The notes: generated by a model not told the origin, from the letters alone. A stretch of DNA of 53,466 nucleotides from Bacteroidota bacterium (GCA_016191555.1 JACPVX010000006.1:1-53466), one strand, 5' to 3'. Numbered from the stretch's first letter, positions 16,701 to 26,441 are shown. Numbers and translations: made by a program.

Positions 16701-17809
16701 TATGGTTTAGGTAAAATTCTCTTTGCTCTTACAGTCCAAGTAAAGTTAGTTTCAAATTTTTGGAAAGCCTCATTGGCTAGTTTATTCCTTAAGGAGTAAT
16801 CTTGTAAGCGATGGATGGCATTTTTCCATAAACTCACATCTTCAGCGGGTACCAAAATAGAATTACTTTCGCTTAGCACCTCTCGTAGCACCGGCAAATC
16901 AGAACATACGATCGGTTTTTTCGCTGCCATATATTCAAAAATCTTTAAGGGAGACATATATCCACTTGTATTCTTACCACTTTTGACAGAAGTATCCAAT
17001 TGATAGGGAGCTACCACAACATCAAACTGCTTGGTCAATTGGCTGGCAACCGAAGGTGCTACAAATCCATAGCATTGAACATTGGTCGGAAATTCATTTA
17101 AGTTCAAATTTTTAACGATGGTGGTCTGGTCGCCACCCACAATGTGAAAATCCATTGTGGGCAATTCATCAGCTAATCGAAGCAATACATCAATACCACG
17201 ACCCCGCTGAATGGAGCCCACATAGCCAATCTGTAAAAGCCCCTGCCCTTTGGTCAGTGACCCTATATTAGTCGAGTCGGTAGGCGTAATTGAGGCACCA
17301 TCATGCAGCACTTCAATTTTTGAATTTGGTAGATTCGGACATTCTGCCACAATTATTTGTCGCAGTTTGTCTGAAATTACAATCAGCTTATGCATGGCAC
17401 GAGCTCGAATGATTCGCTTAAACGCAAACCTAAAATGCTGGGGAAGTGTATGAACCGGATTATGCGTTTCAAATGAAAAGGGCTTGCCAAAGAATGAACA
17501 CAAATAGATGGAGAAAAAAGAGCGACCAAAAACAAAGTCAGGTTTAAACCTCCAATAAAGTACCAATGAGTACATAGCATGGAAAAAGAGTAAGCCGGGA
17601 ACTTTAGGCATGCTGTTTTGCTTTACAAGAAAATTATTTTTCACTCCATAATGACTGAAAATATCCTGTTCAATAGGCTTACCTTTCAATCCTACCAGCG
17701 CCACATTATGGCCAAGCGAAGCAAAGGCCTCACACATTTTCATAACATGCACGCTATTCGCAGACTGAGAAGGAAGTATTGAATCGGACAGGTATAGAAT
17801 TTTCATCAC
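16700..17809 (-). CDS. Glycosyltransferase family 4 (GT-B)
   Basis: A 369-residue GT-B enzyme. The N-terminal half has ILYLSDSILPSQSANSVHVMKMCEAF and FSFETHNPVH. The C-terminal half has LLQIGYVGSIQRGRGIDVLLRLAD, the donor-site MSPLKIFEYMAAKKPIVCSDLPVLREVL and a final helical tail. It should add one sugar to the repeat unit in the cytoplasm. The start could be either of two adjacent ATG codons (17809 or 17806). It lies 11 bases after the preceding transferase. Confidence 0.82.
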   Translation of the reverse strand: MMKILYLSDSILPSQSANSVHVMKMCEAFASLGHNVALVGLKGKPIEQDIFSHYGVKNNFLVKQNSMPKVPGLLFFHAMYSLVLYWRFKPDFVFGRSFFSIYLCSFFGKPFSFETHNPVHTLPQHFRFAFKRIIRARAMHKLIVISDKLRQIIVAECPNLPNSKIEVLHDGASITPTDSTNIGSLTKGQGLLQIGYVGSIQRGRGIDVLLRLADELPTMDFHIVGGDQTTIVKNLNLNEFPTNVQCYGFVAPSVASQLTKQFDVVVAPYQLDTSVKSGKNTSGYMSPLKIFEYMAAKKPIVCSDLPVLREVLSESNSILVPAEDVSLWKNAIHRLQDYSLRNKLANEAFQKFETNFTWTVRAKRILPKP

Positions 17810-17820
17810 TCCGGAATAGC

Positions 17821-19071
17821 TTAAGAATGGTGTTCGGCATTTAAAGCAAATTGAATCATCTGATGTACATTCGTCATTTGTTGTTCGCGTGAATATTTTA
17901 TTCTCACTTTATCATTTACATGCATCCTGAATTGCTCACGGAAGTTACATGAAGTTAAAAATTGTAAAAATTCAGGGCTTTCAAAATTGAGTAATTGATG
18001 AGTTTGGGACAATACAGATGATATGTATCCTCCAAAATTATTAAATAGAACTACAGGCAATCCTGTGGCAATGTAATCGTATAATTTACTAGATGGGATG
18101 TGTGGATTATCTTCATACTCTGAGTGGATCAAGGCATCATATGATATTACCTCTGCAAATAATTTTTCAATTGGAAGCGGTGAAATCTGGCGAAGTCTTA
18201 GGTAATGATTACCAACAATCTCCTTTGTTTGAAAAGATCTAAACTCTTTCTCTTGACAGCCAAAAAAATCTACCATCATATGAATGTGATGTAGCTGAGC
18301 AAAACTAGCTAATGCAATTAAATGCTCTTTCATGTTTTGTGAATCATATACACTTCCCCAATAAGCAAATCGAATTGGCTCATTTGTGGGGATCTTATAA
18401 TCATTTTGAAGAAATGAGCTCTTGAAATAGCCATTCTCTATTACAAAACCTTTCTTACCTGTAAAGTGGTTAATGTTCTCCACAGACGTAAGATGAACAC
18501 TACTAAATGCCGCTATAGTAGATGTAAACTTTAGTTCCAATGATTTCTCTGAAGGCAGTAACAAATCTAAAATACGCGTAACTAATGTTGGCACAACTTT
18601 ACTACGCAGCGAACCTGCACTATTCCATTCATCCCGATAATCTATGCACCAAGGTATATTAAACTGACGATACATTTCATAACCCACTTTAAGCCTGTTA
18701 AATGGACCAGCTGAAATCAATATAAGGTCAAATGATTGCTTCTTTATTTCATCATTGATCGCATGAATGATATTAGAATTTATAATGTCCAAGTGACTAA
18801 ATCGAAGAAGGTATTTTACTATAGAAAAACTACGCCAACCACTTTGTGACTGAGAAATGGTATGAATTGTTAAAGATTCTCTGGATACTGGGCTGACTGT
18901 TTGTTGTATAGAATCTGAACTGGCAAATGTAAAAACATGCAAATCATATTCCTTTATCAACTCCATCATAAAAGCGAAGTTGCGATTGGATGAAGTTTTG
19001 ATGATGGGCGGCAGATTATCCGCTATATAGGCTACTCTTCGTTTCTTCTTGATGGTTCCTGTTACCTGCAT
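17821..19071 (-). CDS. GT-B glycosyltransferase
   Basis: A 416-residue protein with GT4-like organisation: an N-terminal RVAYIADNLPPIIKTSSNRN start, then DLILISAGPFNRLKVGYEMYRQ and PWCIDYRDEWN. The C-terminal half has IRFAYWGSVYDSQNMKEHLIAL and HIPSSKLYDYIATGLPVVLFNN, the region that binds the sugar nucleotide. Conservation is weaker than in the other GT4 genes of this locus. The donor is unknown. It is spaced six bases from the upstream gene, so it is part of the same unit. Confidence 0.72.
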   Translation of the reverse strand: MQVTGTIKKKRRVAYIADNLPPIIKTSSNRNFAFMMELIKEYDLHVFTFASSDSIQQTVSPVSRESLTIHTISQSQSGWRSFSIVKYLLRFSHLDIINSNIIHAINDEIKKQSFDLILISAGPFNRLKVGYEMYRQFNIPWCIDYRDEWNSAGSLRSKVVPTLVTRILDLLLPSEKSLELKFTSTIAAFSSVHLTSVENINHFTGKKGFVIENGYFKSSFLQNDYKIPTNEPIRFAYWGSVYDSQNMKEHLIALASFAQLHHIHMMVDFFGCQEKEFRSFQTKEIVGNHYLRLRQISPLPIEKLFAEVISYDALIHSEYEDNPHIPSSKLYDYIATGLPVVLFNNFGGYISSVLSQTHQLLNFESPEFLQFLTSCNFREQFRMHVNDKVRIKYSREQQMTNVHQMIQFALNAEHHS

Positions 19072-19077
19072 ACTATC

Positions 19078-20505
19078 CTATAATTCTAAACAATTGGAAA
19101 AATGGATCAAGGCAGAAGTTTCACGCCCTGATCGAATCATCAGGGAAAGTTGTTGAATGATCTGATCAGCATCCGGTTGAACTATGCCAACTGCTTTGCC
19201 ATCCGCTATCAACTCTTCAAATGATTGAACCCCTACTTCTTCTAAAATTAAAGTAGGAACTCCCATTAATGTAGACTCTATAACAGATCCGGAAAATTTG
19301 GAAATATGAACGGAAGCTTTGCTTAACAGAGCAGGCAGTGGCAAATCGGTTGCTGCATTCAATTCAACTACATCACATAATTGATGTTGAGTAAGTATCT
19401 TTTGAATTTCACATTTTTCATTTTCTGTTGTTTTGGGGTGCAAGCGAATCCACCAGCTATATTGACTTTGGGTTTTTAGAATTACATCCAATAAGTATTC
19501 ATCCAATGGTGGTCGTAACGGTTGATGTGTATAAACAATTAGCGGGTTACTGATTTTTTCAAGTTGTGGGTAACGAAGCATCTGATTGGTTTCAACCAAC
19601 CACGGATTACCTGAAAGCTTTACCTGTATTTCTGGAACGGAAGCAAATTGTTCTTTCAATAGTGAGGATGTATTTTCATCCCAAACCCAAAATTCATCGG
19701 GCAATACATTGTAACTGCCTGCTGGTATTTTTGAAAATGTATAAGCAGGATGAAGTTTACTGATAGTACCATGTTGCATATCGATGGACTTCACGCCCAT
19801 TTCTTTGGCGGCTAGATTCATTCCAAACATTTCATTGGAATAATAACACAAACCAAATGCAGTTGACGCATTGGTTTGTTTAAGCACGTACGAATAAAAA
19901 TTTTTCCAGGCTAGAATTGAGTGTAAAGCCTTAATCAATTTCTCTCTAAATACTTTTGAATAGGAAGGAAAAAAATCCTTGAGTTGCTCCGTAAATTTAT
20001 AAAAATCGTCATCTTTCATAAGAGCATGCCAATCCTTCTTAAAAGAGACCTTAGGATTATAGAAGTCTACCAACCACTTACCTTCTATAGCATTTTCCAT
20101 CGGGCTACTTTCTTCCAATCGGTTATACCTGATAAATGTTGATGATTGATGCTTAGATGTCAGATATTCCATCATCGGAGAGAAATATCGGTTAATTAGC
20201 CTTGCCTTCCATTTTACTTCATGCGTATGAGCACCCGAAAAGATAAACTTGGATGGTTTTAGACTCACTTTTGCATTATATAGATAAGCACGGATATTCC
20301 ACTTTAAAAATCGGGACCACCTTCTCCAAGCGCTCACCTTCTGTCTAGCTTTTTTTTGCGAAGTGCTTTTGAATTCAAAAGAGAAAATATGATTCTTAAC
20401 TATCGGCCAAAATTGAATACCGCCAATTTGCCATCTATCAACCGGAAATGAGCTTTCCAAAAAAAGAATGCGATCGATGATAAGTTTGCGCTTTTCAAAT
20501 TTCAT
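19078..20505 (-). CDS. Putative capsule-type transferase (GT-B/KDO-transferase-like)
   Basis: A 475-residue soluble protein. The N-terminal 200 residues are basic and not recognised. The second half has a GT-B-like pattern: KSIDMQHGTISKLHPAYTF, LIVYTHQPLRPPLDEYL, WWIRLHPKTTENE, and SVHISKFSGSVIESTLMGVPTLILEEVG. The Q-H-G and R-L-H-P motifs recur in capsule, KDO and CDP-glycerol transferases. It may therefore transfer the CMP-linked acid sugar predicted here, which is inference only. It overlaps the flippase gene by 11 bases. Confidence 0.55.
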   Translation of the reverse strand: MKFEKRKLIIDRILFLESSFPVDRWQIGGIQFWPIVKNHIFSFEFKSTSQKKARQKVSAWRRWSRFLKWNIRAYLYNAKVSLKPSKFIFSGAHTHEVKWKARLINRYFSPMMEYLTSKHQSSTFIRYNRLEESSPMENAIEGKWLVDFYNPKVSFKKDWHALMKDDDFYKFTEQLKDFFPSYSKVFREKLIKALHSILAWKNFYSYVLKQTNASTAFGLCYYSNEMFGMNLAAKEMGVKSIDMQHGTISKLHPAYTFSKIPAGSYNVLPDEFWVWDENTSSLLKEQFASVPEIQVKLSGNPWLVETNQMLRYPQLEKISNPLIVYTHQPLRPPLDEYLLDVILKTQSQYSWWIRLHPKTTENEKCEIQKILTQHQLCDVVELNAATDLPLPALLSKASVHISKFSGSVIESTLMGVPTLILEEVGVQSFEELIADGKAVGIVQPDADQIIQQLSLMIRSGRETSALIHFSNCLEL

Positions 20506-21904
20506 TATACCACTTTTTATTCTTAGCCAACAAAATCATGGATACAACAAGCAGACTAATGGTGATTATCGCTTTCGAAATAAAATCAAAATTAACAATA
20601 CCGTAAGCCAACACGGTAGCAGCAATCGTAATGGCGAGCCAAATTTCGGGATAGTATTTTACAGGATTTACTTCTTTAAAAACTTTGAAATAAAATCCGG
20701 AATAACCCATATACATGTAAGAGATGTAAGTAGTATAAGCTGCCGCCTCAAAACCCCAAATGGGTATTGCTACCAAGTTCATTATTACATTGCTTATACC
20801 CGCGATAAATGAGACACGCCAAAGAATTTTGGTCTTTTCAGTATAGAGCAGTTTAGCGTTAGCACCAGCATACATTGGGCGGTAATTAAAGGCCATAACC
20901 ATGATGATGGCCAGATGAAAAGATCCTTGCAGGCTTTCATTTTGAATGAGCAACATGAATAATTCTTTAAGCCAAATACAAAAAACGAATGTGCCAATAA
21001 TAAAAGCTCCCTGCCAAAGGAAAATGAGGTTCCTTGCTTTATGATCTTGCGCTTTCTTGTAATAAGTGTTTAACAACGGGCCAACGGCAATCGTGCTGGC
21101 AGCCGCAAACTGATTGGCAGGCGTACTCACTAGTGTTGCCACGTTGTAAGTACCAATTCGACTGGTATCAATATGTAATAAATCCATAATCGCCTTATCA
21201 GAGCTACCCAATAGATAACCGGAATAATTGTGTGGCACCGTAGGTAAACTGACCTTTAGTGACTGACGGATCAATCTCCATTTGTAATTCAAAATCGGTG
21301 TTATCTTCAATATGAAATTAAGCGGATAATAAAATGAAATATTGGTGAGTATGCCTACTATAAATGTAGACCAAAACCAACCCATGTATCCCATCTTCAG
21401 TACACTGATAAAATAGATATTCAATGCGATAGTAAGTAGTCCAAAAATGACAGAGCGCAAAGCGATCTGCATTGGCTTTTGGTTAATCTGGTAATAGGTG
21501 GAGCAAATGGTTTGAGTTTGACCAAAAAAAACCAGTGGCAAAACATTTAAACCAACAATCAGCCAACGATTATCCATTGCCTCTGCTGGCATAATAGCGT
21601 AAATTAAAGCAGATAGAATGAGCGCATAAACCACATTCCAAATTGTAAGGAAACCATATACCTGCCTCCAGAGCCATTTATAATGATTCGGTGATTTGAA
21701 AAAACTATTAACCAAAACAAGGCGCAAGCCTAAACTCGCAAAAACTGAAATAGCAGTAGCGTAGGCTGTAATCACTCCAGACACACCGTAATCCTGAGGT
21801 GTAAGGTCTTTTGTAATAATCGGCAGTGCTAAGAAACTAGCAAGCTTCGTGAGTTGAGGAGCTAAACCATAGATTGCTGTATGTGAAAAGAGTTTCTTTA
21901 GCAT
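20495..21904 (-). CDS. Polysaccharide repeat-unit flippase (Wzx-like)
   Basis: A 469-residue membrane protein with about 12-14 hydrophobic segments of the PST/MATE-like oligosaccharide flippase family. The start LFSHTAIYGLAPQLTKLASFLALPIITKDLTPQDYGV is typical of Wzx/RfbX, including the conserved Pro-x-x-Tyr-Gly region. It should move undecaprenyl-linked repeat units to the periplasmic face for Wzy. It is the only flippase in the window. Its stop overlaps the following glycosyltransferase and its start overlaps the SGNH hydrolase. Confidence 0.88.
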   Translation of the reverse strand: MLKKLFSHTAIYGLAPQLTKLASFLALPIITKDLTPQDYGVSGVITAYATAISVFASLGLRLVLVNSFFKSPNHYKWLWRQVYGFLTIWNVVYALILSALIYAIMPAEAMDNRWLIVGLNVLPLVFFGQTQTICSTYYQINQKPMQIALRSVIFGLLTIALNIYFISVLKMGYMGWFWSTFIVGILTNISFYYPLNFILKITPILNYKWRLIRQSLKVSLPTVPHNYSGYLLGSSDKAIMDLLHIDTSRIGTYNVATLVSTPANQFAAASTIAVGPLLNTYYKKAQDHKARNLIFLWQGAFIIGTFVFCIWLKELFMLLIQNESLQGSFHLAIIMVMAFNYRPMYAGANAKLLYTEKTKILWRVSFIAGISNVIMNLVAIPIWGFEAAAYTTYISYMYMGYSGFYFKVFKEVNPVKYYPEIWLAITIAATVLAYGIVNFDFISKAIITISLLVVSMILLAKNKKWYNEI

Positions 21905-22545
21905 GAATCAGACATTAGCAGAGTCCTGATCTTTTCATAAACAAATCGCTGGCCAGCTGGATTAAGGTGAACATAATCCGACATGATTGAAGTACGTTCA
22001 ATTTGATCTAACGAAATATAATTCTGTCCAGCCTGTAACTTTAGAATTGCATTGAACTGATTTATTCTTGCCGACACACCTGGTACCTGTATTTCATACT
22101 CTGTACATGGTGGTAGAATTCCAATAACTAAAATGGTAGAATTGGGGAAAGTTTCCTTAATTAAGGCCAAACAATTTTTAAATACCTTGGGTGTAGTATA
22201 GGTCTTACTGCGAAGGCCTCGAATCTTCCTTGAATATCTTTTTATAACAGGTAATAGGATAGTTCTAATCCCCCAAAGTTTCTTGATGAATTCCAATTCA
22301 AAAATACTCAACGCGCGCGGTGCACAATCTACGATACCGCACTGAATAACTGCTATATCTGGATTGAATACTTTATGATACTCGACTTGCCTGACGATAT
22401 CAGTAATGGTTCCACCACCCAATGACACTTGATGAACATTAAAGTGCTGTCGGAGTAAAGTTGGCCATGTGTCTTCATAAGAACAAAATTCCGGCTGAAG
22501 TCGAGGAAGACTAAGAGAATCTCCTAATACTAACAGTTTCTTCAT
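21898..22545 (-). CDS. SGNH/GDSL-type hydrolase
   Basis: A 215-residue SGNH-fold esterase or acyltransferase-like protein. Block I is VLGDSLSLPR (nucleophile Ser10), the block with Gly is VSLGGGTITDI, and the C-terminal catalytic Asp-His is in DYVHLNPAG. No signal peptide is seen, so it acts in the cytoplasm. It probably removes or adds an acyl group on an EPS sugar precursor. Four-base overlap with the PtmE-like gene and seven-base overlap with the flippase tie it to the locus. Confidence 0.75.
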   Translation of the reverse strand: MKKLLVLGDSLSLPRLQPEFCSYEDTWPTLLRQHFNVHQVSLGGGTITDIVRQVEYHKVFNPDIAVIQCGIVDCAPRALSIFELEFIKKLWGIRTILLPVIKRYSRKIRGLRSKTYTTPKVFKNCLALIKETFPNSTILVIGILPPCTEYEIQVPGVSARINQFNAILKLQAGQNYISLDQIERTSIMSDYVHLNPAGQRFVYEKIRTLLMSDSC

Positions 22546-23567
22546 GGAGTAATTTCCCGATTAGCTTTGGCATAATCAACCGGTTGCCCAATATCTATCC
22601 AATAATCTTCAAACCGATAAACCACCGCACGCCTTCTTTCTCTTAGCAAATCCTGAAACAAAGTAGGCATATCATAAAACTCATCTTTCGGTACCAACTT
22701 TATCACTGAAGAGTTGAGAATATAAATCCCTGCATTCACAAAGTGATCAATTTTCGGTTTTTCAACTAAGCCGGTTAATACCATTTCCTGATCAAATTCC
22801 ACGCACGCATAAGGAACCTCAAATGCCTGAGGTCTCACACACATGGTTGCTTCCGCATTTGTATTTGCGTGGAATGATAATGCTTCCGAAAAATCGAGAT
22901 TAGTAAGTATATCTCCATTTACTACTATCATCGATGCACTAATGGTTTGGGGGTTGAGTAAACTAAGTGCACCTGCGGTGCCAAGTCGCTTAGATTCTAA
23001 TGTGTAAGAAATAGAGACACCCCATTGCTCTCCGTTCTTGAAATAATCCTGTATTACGGAAGCCTTGTGATTCAAACACAATACAAAATTTGTAAAGCCC
23101 TGAAGTTTAAAATTCTCAACAATATGTTCAAGAATTGGTTTACCCATTACGGGTAGCATAGGCTTGGGAGTGTTTGAGGTAAGCGCGCCCAATCTTGAGC
23201 CCAACCCACCTGACATAATCACAACGGTATGGGGATGCTTTTCAACCGATAGATTTTCAATAAAAACTACTTCTATCAATCGTCCATCCTCACTCACTAC
23301 CGGCATATGCCTTTTTCGTAGCTCTTTTAACTTTCTGCGAATAGCCGAATGTGGTGTACCTTGTTTTTCAACAATCGGTTTTGCATTAATAATGCTTTGC
23401 AGGTCCAGCGTTTTATTCAAAATACCTCTTCGCAAATCACCATCAGTAATGATTCCCTTTAATACCTGATTGCTATCAACCACGGGCAGAAAACCATTGC
23501 CATTATTATCCAATAACCGAATGGCCTCATCTAGTGTTGTATTCTCATTTAGAATGAGATAATTCAT
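22542..23567 (-). CDS. PtmE-like CBS-domain sugar nucleotidyltransferase
   Basis: A 341-residue protein with two N-terminal CBS domains (about residues 1-115, including VLKGIITDGDLRRGI and HMPVVSEDGRL). A nucleotidyltransferase domain follows, with the signature VVIMSGGLGSRLGALTSNTPKPMLPV, LGTAGAL, VVNGDIL, and a final YWIDIGQPVDYAKAN. This is the architecture of PtmE of Campylobacter, the GlcN-1-P guanylyltransferase of the legionaminic acid route. Together with a LegB-type dehydratase it supports a GDP-sugar-based nonulosonic acid path. It overlaps the divergent NeuB gene by four bases. Confidence 0.82.
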   Translation of the reverse strand: MNYLILNENTTLDEAIRLLDNNGNGFLPVVDSNQVLKGIITDGDLRRGILNKTLDLQSIINAKPIVEKQGTPHSAIRRKLKELRKRHMPVVSEDGRLIEVVFIENLSVEKHPHTVVIMSGGLGSRLGALTSNTPKPMLPVMGKPILEHIVENFKLQGFTNFVLCLNHKASVIQDYFKNGEQWGVSISYTLESKRLGTAGALSLLNPQTISASMIVVNGDILTNLDFSEALSFHANTNAEATMCVRPQAFEVPYACVEFDQEMVLTGLVEKPKIDHFVNAGIYILNSSVIKLVPKDEFYDMPTLFQDLLRERRRAVVYRFEDYWIDIGQPVDYAKANREITP

Positions 23568-24553
23568 ATTAATGAGTTAGTTGTTATGGGTTCGTCTTGT
23601 TCCAAATCTTTACATAATTTGCGATTGATCACCTCTTCATAGCGAGTATATGTAAGGTCGGGATTGTCGACTAGCTTGAGACCAACATTTTCTTTCGTAA
23701 GAACAGTGCCATTTGTCAATCGAGTTGCTGCTACACACCTCAATTGTCGATTTCTATATACTACTTCGGCCTGAGACATACGCATAGATTCTCCAGGATT
23801 GTTCAAAATGTGCTGATCTAAAAATGCCAGGTTGGATACAATTGTTGCAATCTTTTCTGGTGATACTGCGGACGCATAGTCAATTCGGTTAATACCTTCT
23901 TCAATTGCAATATGCTTTTCAAAAACAGAAGCTCCTAAAAGTCGCGCATAATCGTTACTTGAAATGGCATGAATATGGTCAAACGAAGAGTGATCAGCAT
24001 AGCCGATCAACAAATCTGGAAACAGCTGCTTCAGTATCGTTATTTTATTCAATTTGACTTCCTCTAATTGACTAGGGAATGATTGAAAACCTACCATTAA
24101 TACACGAAGTTGATCAGCAAAAAAATCGCGCATAGCAAGGATCTCATCCAAAGTGCGACCACCCGCACCTAAAATAACCCCAACTCCCGAATTTCGAATT
24201 GCCTGGAGTAAATCTATATCATTAAATGAAACGGAATGAATATCGATATACTTGACACTTTTACTTGTTGATAGTTCTACAGCTTCGACATTCAAAGGCA
24301 TCAAAATTACATCTAAACCCTTAGCTGAAGTGTATTTAAAAACTTGATCCCACTCATTTTTACTAAAACAATAAGATGCTAAATCAGCGAATGCCTTATG
24401 GCGCGTGGAGACAAAATCACTACACTGGGTGAGAACTTGGAATTTTACTCCTTTCGCCCCTGCTTGCAAAGAAGCATCAATCAGTTTAATCAGGTAATCA
24501 TAATTACCCTGATGATGAAAAGCTGTTTCGGTATAGAGATAAGCCTTATTCAT
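23564..24553 (-). CDS. Divergent NeuB-like sialic-acid synthase family protein
   Basis: A 329-residue protein with a NeuB-type TIM barrel and a C-terminal SAF/antifreeze-like domain (from about residue 260: RCVAATRLTNGTVLTKENVGL). NeuB enzymes condense PEP with a six-carbon amino sugar to give a nine-carbon acid. Key blocks are changed: the usual A-E-x-x-x-N-H-x-G is TETAFHHQGN, and the E-K-H-F-T block is FEKHIAIEEGIN. A His is kept in both metal-binding places (YADHSS, FEKH). It may use another acceptor, or be an altered partner of the canonical NeuB 800 bases upstream. It overlaps both neighbours. Confidence 0.78.
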   Translation of the reverse strand: MNKAYLYTETAFHHQGNYDYLIKLIDASLQAGAKGVKFQVLTQCSDFVSTRHKAFADLASYCFSKNEWDQVFKYTSAKGLDVILMPLNVEAVELSTSKSVKYIDIHSVSFNDIDLLQAIRNSGVGVILGAGGRTLDEILAMRDFFADQLRVLMVGFQSFPSQLEEVKLNKITILKQLFPDLLIGYADHSSFDHIHAISSNDYARLLGASVFEKHIAIEEGINRIDYASAVSPEKIATIVSNLAFLDQHILNNPGESMRMSQAEVVYRNRQLRCVAATRLTNGTVLTKENVGLKLVDNPDLTYTRYEEVINRKLCKDLEQDEPITTNSLI

Positions 24554-25361
24554 ATACCTGTACCAACTCAGATTGTCGGATTCGATTATCTATATCATTT
24601 TTAAAGGCAGCGAAAGTCATTGTTTTACCGTAAGGCAATTTGATATCGCCTTCTTTTTTGATTTGTTTGCCCGGAAGTTCTTTGGAATGATCTTGAAATA
24701 TATCTAAGATATCCTTGTGCTTCAATAAGTCACCCGGTTTCCAATTCGTATATTTTAAAATCCTTCTTGCTCTCTCAAAATCTGTGTAGGTATCAACAGT
24801 GACCGAATAATTACCAAAGTCCTCTTTAAACGGCTTAATTACACCACACTTAAAATTAGCAGGATCAAACATATACAGCATTAAATACTCGCTCATGGTC
24901 GGATCCATCATTTCATTACATTTCAACAGAGCTGATTGAGTCATTAATTCAGCCGTGGCACCAATAGGAACATCAATCACTCTTACATAATCGAGTTGTT
25001 TTTCTTGCATCAATAACAATTGCAATGGAATGTATTCAACAGCCGTAAAAGGGTTATCTCCTGTGATTCGTATAAGTATATCAGCATGCTCCAATTTACC
25101 AACGGCCAACATGCGTTCAATTACCATATCGGCCGAGCCTCTATAAATCTTGACTTGCTTACGAATAGCAACATCTTCCAAAATATCATCTACTTGTTCC
25201 ATCGAAGTGCAGATATATACATCATCCACTACGTTTACGGTTTTTACCCGATCGATCAAAAACTCAATCATTGAAACAGATGGGTAAACATCTCTTAGTA
25301 CTTTTAGAGGCAATCGTTTGGAAACAGTTCGTGCAATAATACAAGCTACAACTTTAGCCAT
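24546..25361 (-). CDS. SpsF/NeuA-type cytidylyltransferase
   Basis: A 271-residue nucleotidyltransferase of the spore-coat SpsF/CMP-sugar type. It starts VACIIARTVSKRLPLKVL, where many relatives have A-R-x-x-S-x-R-L-P-x-K. VYICTSMEQVDDIL, RITGDNPFTAVEY and YSVTVDTYTDFERARRIL follow. It probably activates the acid sugar made by one of the flanking NeuB proteins as a CMP derivative. It lies between the two neuB-like genes. It is distinct from the NeuA-like enzyme at 14991-15737, so the locus has two CTP-dependent activators. Confidence 0.78.
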   Translation of the reverse strand: MAKVVACIIARTVSKRLPLKVLRDVYPSVSMIEFLIDRVKTVNVVDDVYICTSMEQVDDILEDVAIRKQVKIYRGSADMVIERMLAVGKLEHADILIRITGDNPFTAVEYIPLQLLLMQEKQLDYVRVIDVPIGATAELMTQSALLKCNEMMDPTMSEYLMLYMFDPANFKCGVIKPFKEDFGNYSVTVDTYTDFERARRILKYTNWKPGDLLKHKDILDIFQDHSKELPGKQIKKEGDIKLPYGKTMTFAAFKNDIDNRIRQSELVQVYE

Positions 25362-25376
25362 ACAAACAGTTAATAC

Positions 25377-26441
25377 TTAAACTAAATCATTAAACTGAAA
25401 CGGCTTATCAAACTCTAAATCTACTTTCGCTTTTCTGCCAATCAGCATTTCATAATGCTCTGGTGCTATGCCAGTGGCAGGGCGCTTGAAATCCAAATCT
25501 TCTGTTTGAATGTTTTCACCTGCTTTAATCGTTCGTGTAGTGACGATGCTTCTTCTAAATGATTCAATCCGGTCGGGTTTCTCCTGAACTTGAATTCGGG
25601 TTGATCCAAGTGCAGCAGCCACTCGCTTTGTTTCAACACACATCGCCCGCAATTCTTCCGGATTGGCTGAAACCTTGTGATCCCACCCTTCCATGTTCTT
25701 ATCTAAGGTAAAGTGCTTTTCAATCAAACAAACTCCCTTCACAACAGATGAGATTGGTATCGATGTCCCTAAGGTATGATCGCTAAAACCAATTGGGTAA
25801 GCAGGATACATGGTTCGCAAAGTATCGATATTATTCAGATTGACTTGTTCATCTTTAGGTGGATAAATTGAAATGCAATGAAGTATCACAATTTGATTGT
25901 TGCCGGCCCGTTCGATTGTGCGAATCGCTTTATCAATTTCATAGAGTTCGCTTAGGCCGGTGGAAATCACCATGGGCTTTCCCTTACGGGCTACATAATC
26001 AAGAAATGGATAATTGTTCAAATCCATAGAGGCGATTTTAATAAATGGTGCTTTGAGCACGTCCACCAAAAAATCGACTTCTTTTTTTGAAAAGGGAGTA
26101 GATGTACAATCAATGCCGATTTCGTCAGCCAATTTTTTCATTTGCAGCAACTCATCTTCCGAAATGGAATATGCATCTACTATCGACTCCAGCGTAAAAT
26201 CGGTTCTGTCTCTATAATCATCAGCAATGAAATAATTATCCTCGTACGTTTTTCGAGAGAAAATAGAGTCCTTTGACCACGATTGAAATTTAACACAGTC
26301 TGCCCCCGCTTCTTTTGCTGCCAAAATCAGTTTACGCGCCAGCTCCATATCACCATTGTGATTAGAGCCCAGCTCAGCAATAATATAAGGAGTCGAATAA
26401 TCTGCTACGGCTCGTTGAACGGTCAATTGTACTTTACTCAT
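25377..26441 (-). CDS. neuB: N-acetylneuraminate/legionaminate synthase (NeuB/LegI family)
   Basis: A 354-residue nonulosonic acid synthase with every canonical block: IIAELGSNHNGDMELA, CVKFQSW, DCTSTPFS, KIAS, STGLSEL, LHCISIYP, GFSDHTLG, IEKHFTLDKNMEGWDHKVSANPEEL and a C-terminal SAF domain (SIVTTRTIKAGENI). It condenses PEP with a 2,4-diacetamido sugar or ManNAc. The neighbouring LegB and PtmE homologs favour a legionaminic-type product over sialic acid. It overlaps the GT2 gene by eight bases. No NeuC/LegG-type hydrolysing epimerase is seen in the window. Confidence 0.9.
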   Translation of the reverse strand: MSKVQLTVQRAVADYSTPYIIAELGSNHNGDMELARKLILAAKEAGADCVKFQSWSKDSIFSRKTYEDNYFIADDYRDRTDFTLESIVDAYSISEDELLQMKKLADEIGIDCTSTPFSKKEVDFLVDVLKAPFIKIASMDLNNYPFLDYVARKGKPMVISTGLSELYEIDKAIRTIERAGNNQIVILHCISIYPPKDEQVNLNNIDTLRTMYPAYPIGFSDHTLGTSIPISSVVKGVCLIEKHFTLDKNMEGWDHKVSANPEELRAMCVETKRVAAALGSTRIQVQEKPDRIESFRRSIVTTRTIKAGENIQTEDLDFKRPATGIAPEHYEMLIGRKAKVDLEFDKPFQFNDLV

